Origin: Lewinellaceae bacterium
Lineage (GTDB): Bacteria > Bacteroidota > Bacteroidia > Chitinophagales > Saprospiraceae
Assembly: GCA_020636445.1 (NCBI GenBank)
Contig: JACJXV010000026.1
Location: forward strand, 1 to 55,467
DNA length: 55,467 nucleotides
Reading direction: 5' to 3'
Shown here: positions 52,433-55,467 of the stretch, one piece after another
How positions within the stretch are numbered: position 1 is the stretch's first letter
Layout of the letters: the number at the start of each line of letters is the position of its first letter
Notes under the pieces: model-generated
The model's input: the letters and a program-made list of their open reading frames with translations, nothing else
What the model was told of the DNA's origin: nothing
The model's database searches: none
Position numbers and translations under genes: made by a program

Positions 52433-53494
52433 ATGGTCCGTACAGCACTGGCTACCCTGCTCCTTTCTTTGCTGTTTCTTACTCCTGGCATCGCACAACC
52501 GCCGTATGGCGGTACGATATTTATCGATCCGGATATTATCCGTAGTACGGATTCTTCTACCTTGGTAAGTGTCACCTACCAGGGGCGGGGCATGCGAACT
52601 GTTTTTGATCGCAGGATAAATAACTGGACTACCATAGATGCGTATTTATTTACCGTGGTCTGGAATGATGGCCTCACCTCCGAAGCCCAGATCAACCCGG
52701 AATTTGGAAGCGTTGCGGCAGCTACTGTCGAAGCTGAGAAGTACGGCCGGGCAATTGGCCAATTGCCCAACTGCCTTCGCACCGATGTGGATGCGATCTG
52801 GATTCATCGCGGCACGCAACCTTTTGGGGGCGGCAATCGCTCCATCCTGGTTCACACCGGCCAAAGTGCGCTTTATGAAGCCGATGGTATTTTGGAAGAA
52901 ACACTGGTTCATGAGGCCAGCCACACCTCTCTCGATGCAACCCATGCTGCCGCTGCCGGATGGATTAATGCCCAACAGCGCGATGGGAATTTTATCTCAA
53001 CCTATGCCCGCGACAATCCCACCCGGGAAGATATTGCCGAAAGCTTTCTGACCTGGCTGGCTATCCGCCATCGCCAGGACCAGATCAGCCCGCAGGATTT
53101 TACCAAAATAGCCCAGGCTATTCCCAACCGGATTGCGTATTTCGACAACCAGGCTTTCAATTTGTATCCGATTACGGGTAAAGCCACCAGCGTACGCAGA
53201 CCGCCAGCCGCTGTCGTTCAGGTGCAGGCCTTCCCCAACCCTTTTTCCAGTGAAACACGCCTGACCTTTTTTCTGCAAAAGGAGACGAATCTCTCCATCA
53301 CCATGTATGACCTGGCAGGCAGAAAAGTACGAACGCTCTTTACTGACAAACCTTGTCCGCCAGGAGAAAACAACTACACCTGGGATGGTCGGAATGACGA
53401 TGGAAAACGGCTCCCCAATAACCTGTATCTGGTTGAAATCAAAGCGGCGAATCAACTTCCGGCAACCCTGAAAGTGCTGCTCATCAGCAACTAA
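52433..53494 (+). CDS. Secreted zincin-like protein with T9SS sorting domain
   Basis: A 353-residue protein from ATG at 52433, which gives a signal peptide (MVRTALATLLLSLLFLTPGIAQ); the frame upstream is not protein-like. The motif HEASH (160-164) in LEETLVHEASHTSLDATH matches the HExxH zinc site. REDIAESFLTW further on supplies a likely third ligand (Glu), as in gluzincins. Between signal and motif lies a beta-rich domain (VSVTYQGRGMRTVFDRRINNW). The last 90 residues are an FlgD/T9SS-type sorting domain (VQAFPNPFSSETRLTFFL...GRKVRTLF...GKRLPNNLYLVEIKA). I do not recognise the family. It diverges from the GH13 gene. Confidence 0.75.
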   Translation: MVRTALATLLLSLLFLTPGIAQPPYGGTIFIDPDIIRSTDSSTLVSVTYQGRGMRTVFDRRINNWTTIDAYLFTVVWNDGLTSEAQINPEFGSVAAATVEAEKYGRAIGQLPNCLRTDVDAIWIHRGTQPFGGGNRSILVHTGQSALYEADGILEETLVHEASHTSLDATHAAAAGWINAQQRDGNFISTYARDNPTREDIAESFLTWLAIRHRQDQISPQDFTKIAQAIPNRIAYFDNQAFNLYPITGKATSVRRPPAAVVQVQAFPNPFSSETRLTFFLQKETNLSITMYDLAGRKVRTLFTDKPCPPGENNYTWDGRNDDGKRLPNNLYLVEIKAANQLPATLKVLLISN

Positions 53495-53732
53495 CAGTAT
53501 AGGTCGTCCTGGCTGGAGGTAAACCTCAGATTACCGACTTGCCTAAGCCCAGGGATCTTCAGGTCGCCGGCCAACAGATGTATTCGATCTAAAGATCGCT
53601 AAATACAAGCAAAATACTCCTGCCGGATATTGAGCCACCTATGAAGCTACTACAAGAAAGAAAATGGACATTTTAATATTCCCCATTTTCTCCGTATCAA
53701 CAGCATCAGCGTTTTACAAAACACCATAAGCC

Positions 53733-53755
53733 CCTGCCAGTCTCTGCCTGGCAGG
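53733..53755. repeat. Palindromic hairpin CCTGCCAG / CTGGCAGG
   Basis: An 8-bp perfect stem with a 7-nt loop in the non-coding stretch 53495-53943. No T-run follows it on the plus strand. It may be a weak terminator for the zincin gene or a short dispersed palindrome. Confidence 0.45.
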
Positions 53756-53869
53756 TAATATCTTGCACGTCTTCTATGTTGACTTCCAAGCGCAAAGCGA
53801 TCTTTTTTTAGCAGAGGACAAATATTTTTTTTGGGCCGCAGGCTGTTCGGAGCCAGGACCGTTCAAGTA

Positions 53870-53929
53870 GATTTTTACTTTTCGGTACACCCTCAATATC
53901 TAATGGGGTGCTGCCGAAAAGTAAAAATC
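53870..53929. other. 16-bp perfect inverted repeat forming a 60-nt hairpin
   Basis: GATTTTTACTTTTCGG (53870-53885) and CCGAAAAGTAAAAATC (53914-53929) are perfect inverted arms. An inner CACCC/GGGTG pair (53888-53892, 53906-53910) extends the hairpin beyond a small internal loop. It contains no gene. It lies about 195 bp beyond the transposase stop. It could be a palindromic remnant of a mobile element or a strong structural end. Confidence 0.55.
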
Positions 53930-53943
53930 GTCGTTAGGGTTAT

Positions 53944-54114
53944 GTTTCAAGCAGATGCCTTTCCATCAGTCTTCTATCAGCAGCCAGCTTGAAACAAGCG
54001 CTGCAAGAGTGTATTAAACGGATAAATAGGAAGCCGCACTCTCAGACAATGTAGTCTTTGTATGCTACCAACGTGCTCAACGGCCATTCCTATTCCGATG
54101 CTAATGGGCATCTG
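53944..54114 (-). ncRNA. Structured region downstream of the IS110 transposase (bridge-RNA candidate)
   Basis: About 170 nt fold as two stem-loops. Stem A pairs 54025-54036 with 54081-54094 (AATAGGAAGCCG with CGGC-CA-TTCCTATT) and continues through GCAC/GTGC past small internal loops. Stem B pairs GTTTCAAGC (53944-53952) with GCTTGAAAC (53987-53995) around a large loop. An outer CAGATGCC/GGCATCTG pairing (53952-53959, 54107-54114) could close the unit but competes with stem B at one base. Two stem-loops with internal loops and about 170 nt resemble the bridge RNAs of IS110-family elements. No expression evidence. Confidence 0.35.
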
Positions 54115-54123
54115 TTTATAGAA

Positions 54124-55185
54124 TCAGCAAACGGCTATTTTGTAAGGCTTATTTTGGATTAAAACTGTCCGAATTCGGTTAAGTAATTTTTTGGCAATAC
54201 GCACAATCGCCTTATTCTTTTGCATTCTTTGGCTCAAGCGCTCAAAACTTACTTTCAAGTCCGGATCACAGCGGATGGCCACCCATGCCGCTTCAATCAG
54301 CAGATTTTTGACCTCGGTTTTGCCTCGCTTGGTCATTCGCCCAACTCCTGCTTTCTCCCCACTGGCATTGGTATTGGGGATTAAACCAATCATGCTACAC
54401 AATTGATCCAGGTTTTTAAAACGTTTAATATCCCCGATCTCAGTGGCAAAACTCACCGCGTGCAAAAGGCCAAGCCCCGGAATACTCATCAGTAGTTTGA
54501 TTTTGGAGGCGTAGCGATCTTGCCTAGCCAGCTTTCGCAGTTCTTGCAAGGCTTTGGCTTTGAGCTGGCGTAATGCCATTAATTCGTCCAACAACAAACC
54601 CAAGGCCACATCCCGCTGATCAATACTCCATTGCCTTAAGCTGTCGATAAAGACTTTTGACCAATAACGGGGCAAGTCTTTGCCCAATGACAACCCATAA
54701 AAATGCAAATGTGCCTTCACTCGATTTCTGACCCGGGTGGCATCTCGGCTGATCTTCAGTCGAGCCCGCACCGTACTCCGATCATATTGCAACTCTTTTT
54801 CGGGCACATGTATACTACGTATGCCGCCTGGATTAGCCAGGCTTAGTGCGATCTTACGACAATCCCGCGCATCGGTCTTTTGACGACGTTCCTTGTCGGT
54901 TGTGGGTATATCTGCCGCATGTAAAACCTTACAATCGATACCTAAACTTTTGAATTCCTCCACAATCCAAAACCCACAGAACCCAGCCTCATAACCCAGT
55001 TGATAATGAGCTCCTGGGTAATGTTGCTGCAAATGCGTTGCTAGTTGTTTGGTTCCTGGTTCCTGGCTGAATACTTTCACGAAATGACCATTTTGTAAAA
55101 TGGCCACTTTCCAACTGTGTTGATGCGTATCAATTCCGCAATATACCAGTTGATCTTTTTGGTCTTTTGTTTTAACTTCAGACAT
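54124..55185 (-). CDS. IS110-family transposase
   Basis: A 353-residue DEDD transposase from ATG at 55185 (MSEVKTKDQKDQLVYCGIDTH). The frame is open to 55374, but that leader is hairpin-rich and not protein-like. The RuvC-like N-terminal domain shows D19 (YCGIDTHQ), E66 (LGYEAGFCG), D105 and D108 (KTDARDCRK). A coiled-coil region follows, then the Tnp20 (IS116/IS110/IS902) C-terminal domain (LLMSIPGLGLLHAVSFATEIGD...NASGEKAGVGRMTKRGK) with the expected catalytic Ser in NASGEK. All key residues are present, so the enzyme is probably active. Recombination in this family is guided by an element-encoded bridge RNA. Confidence 0.95.
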   Translation of the reverse strand: MSEVKTKDQKDQLVYCGIDTHQHSWKVAILQNGHFVKVFSQEPGTKQLATHLQQHYPGAHYQLGYEAGFCGFWIVEEFKSLGIDCKVLHAADIPTTDKERRQKTDARDCRKIALSLANPGGIRSIHVPEKELQYDRSTVRARLKISRDATRVRNRVKAHLHFYGLSLGKDLPRYWSKVFIDSLRQWSIDQRDVALGLLLDELMALRQLKAKALQELRKLARQDRYASKIKLLMSIPGLGLLHAVSFATEIGDIKRFKNLDQLCSMIGLIPNTNASGEKAGVGRMTKRGKTEVKNLLIEAAWVAIRCDPDLKVSFERLSQRMQKNKAIVRIAKKLLNRIRTVLIQNKPYKIAVC

Positions 55186-55186
55186 A

Positions 55187-55409
55187 GTTTCAGGTTTGCG
55201 ATTATTGTTTTTATCAACCAATAATTTAATCGCTTTACCTGAAACTTTTTCAAACATACACTCTCCTGACGTGCGTAAGCGCAGTGAACGTAACCACCAC
55301 CCGCACGTCAGGAGACGTGCCATATAGCTGCGGTAAGTCGGAGACTTACCTGGGCTAGATTTTGGGTTTAACAAAGGACGAGCCCGCCTATATCTGCAAC
55401 TTTGGCGGG
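55187..55409 (-). ncRNA. Structured leader upstream of the IS110 transposase (bridge-RNA candidate)
   Basis: Read on the minus strand there are four hairpins. (1) CCCGCC/GGCGGG (55409-55404, 55388-55383). (2) GGTAAGTC-TCC-GACTTACC (55350-55332), perfect. (3) CTCCTGACGTGCG with CGCACGTCAGGAG (55312-55300, 55273-55261), which competes with the short hairpin GCACGTC-TCCT-GACGTGC (55318-55301). (4) GTTTCAGGT/ACCTGAAAC (55245-55237, 55195-55187) with an inner GCGAT..CAATAAT pairing, its last arm 1 nt before the ATG. In IS110-group elements the bridge RNA lies upstream of the transposase, so this is a candidate; hairpin 4 could instead limit translation. Confidence 0.4.
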
Positions 55410-55467
55410 TAAAATCTTGGCAATTTCCGAAAGAACTTATTTGATTTAACTCAGAGCGCTTTAGGGT

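Larger units (their letters stand above)
53944..55409 (-). mobile_element. IS110-family insertion sequence (limits uncertain)
   Basis: The transposase gene 54124-55185 and its structured non-coding flanks form one unit. IS110 elements lack long terminal inverted repeats and leave little or no target duplication, so I cannot fix the ends; the given limits cover the structured flanks only. The true left end could lie beyond the window at 55467. Confidence 0.5.

Noticed and set aside
55186..55374. 63-residue N-terminal extension of the IS110 transposase
   Set aside because: The region is made of hairpins and the translated residues are not transposase-like; ATG at 55185 precedes the DEDD domain at the usual distance.

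Overview
The window looks like chromosomal DNA of a Bacteroidota bacterium, most likely a Lewinella-like member of Saprospiria. The phylum call rests on several features: the gliding lipoprotein GldH; two secreted proteins with type IX secretion (T9SS) C-terminal domains; three TonB-dependent receptors with carboxypeptidase-regulatory-like N-termini; a DUF5606 protein; a CarB without its MGS domain; an ATP synthase operon without atpD/atpC; and promoters of the TTG-N20-TAnnTTTG type. The class call is an inference from protein flavour only.

Layout. 1-5116: outer-membrane receptor, the start of a secreted protein gene, and a lipoprotein. 5213-15609: mostly housekeeping genes (carB, a quinone oxidoreductase, gldH, grpE-dnaJ, a TlpA-like thioredoxin, a flavin reductase, a sugar nucleotidyltransferase, a PD-(D/E)XK-like orphan). 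15658-21252: the ATP synthase operon atpBEFHAG with its promoter and a strong terminator. 21596-32613: nadB, a glycosyltransferase, an M3 peptidase, DUF5606, a fused 2-oxoacid dehydrogenase E1, a dienelactone-hydrolase-like lipoprotein and a class A penicillin-binding protein. 33113-35152: groES-groEL. 35392-35799: an ACT-domain protein. 36122-42434: a probable iron-uptake operon (DUF4856 lipoprotein, imelysin, HTTM membrane protein, TonB-dependent receptor) behind a promoter overlapped by a palindrome. 42503-49465: on the minus strand, a two-component system followed by a TonB receptor, a kelch lipoprotein and a small lipoprotein. 49613-53494: a T9SS-exported GH13 amylase and a divergent T9SS-exported zincin-like protein. 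53944-55467: an IS110-family transposase gene flanked on both sides by highly structured non-coding DNA.

Two signals stand out. First, grpE-dnaJ and groES-groEL, 23 kb apart, share one promoter layout: a sigma-54-like -24/-12 element preceded by a CTGTCA-N3-TGACAG dyad and a further CTGTCAG half-site. The dyad-to-promoter distances differ by 20 bp, about two helical turns. This suggests an activator-dependent heat-shock regulon. Second, the non-coding DNA on either side of the IS110 transposase folds into multi-hairpin structures and is a candidate for the element's bridge RNA; one side contains two mutually exclusive hairpins.

Intergenic space also holds a 183-bp element with perfect 12-bp terminal inverted repeats, five tandem copies of a 19-bp unit, a dispersed CTTGTCCGCC palindrome, a 37-bp repeated block, and hairpins at convergent gene ends whose stems overlap the end of a gene. 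No rRNA, intact tRNA, CRISPR array or defence island was seen.
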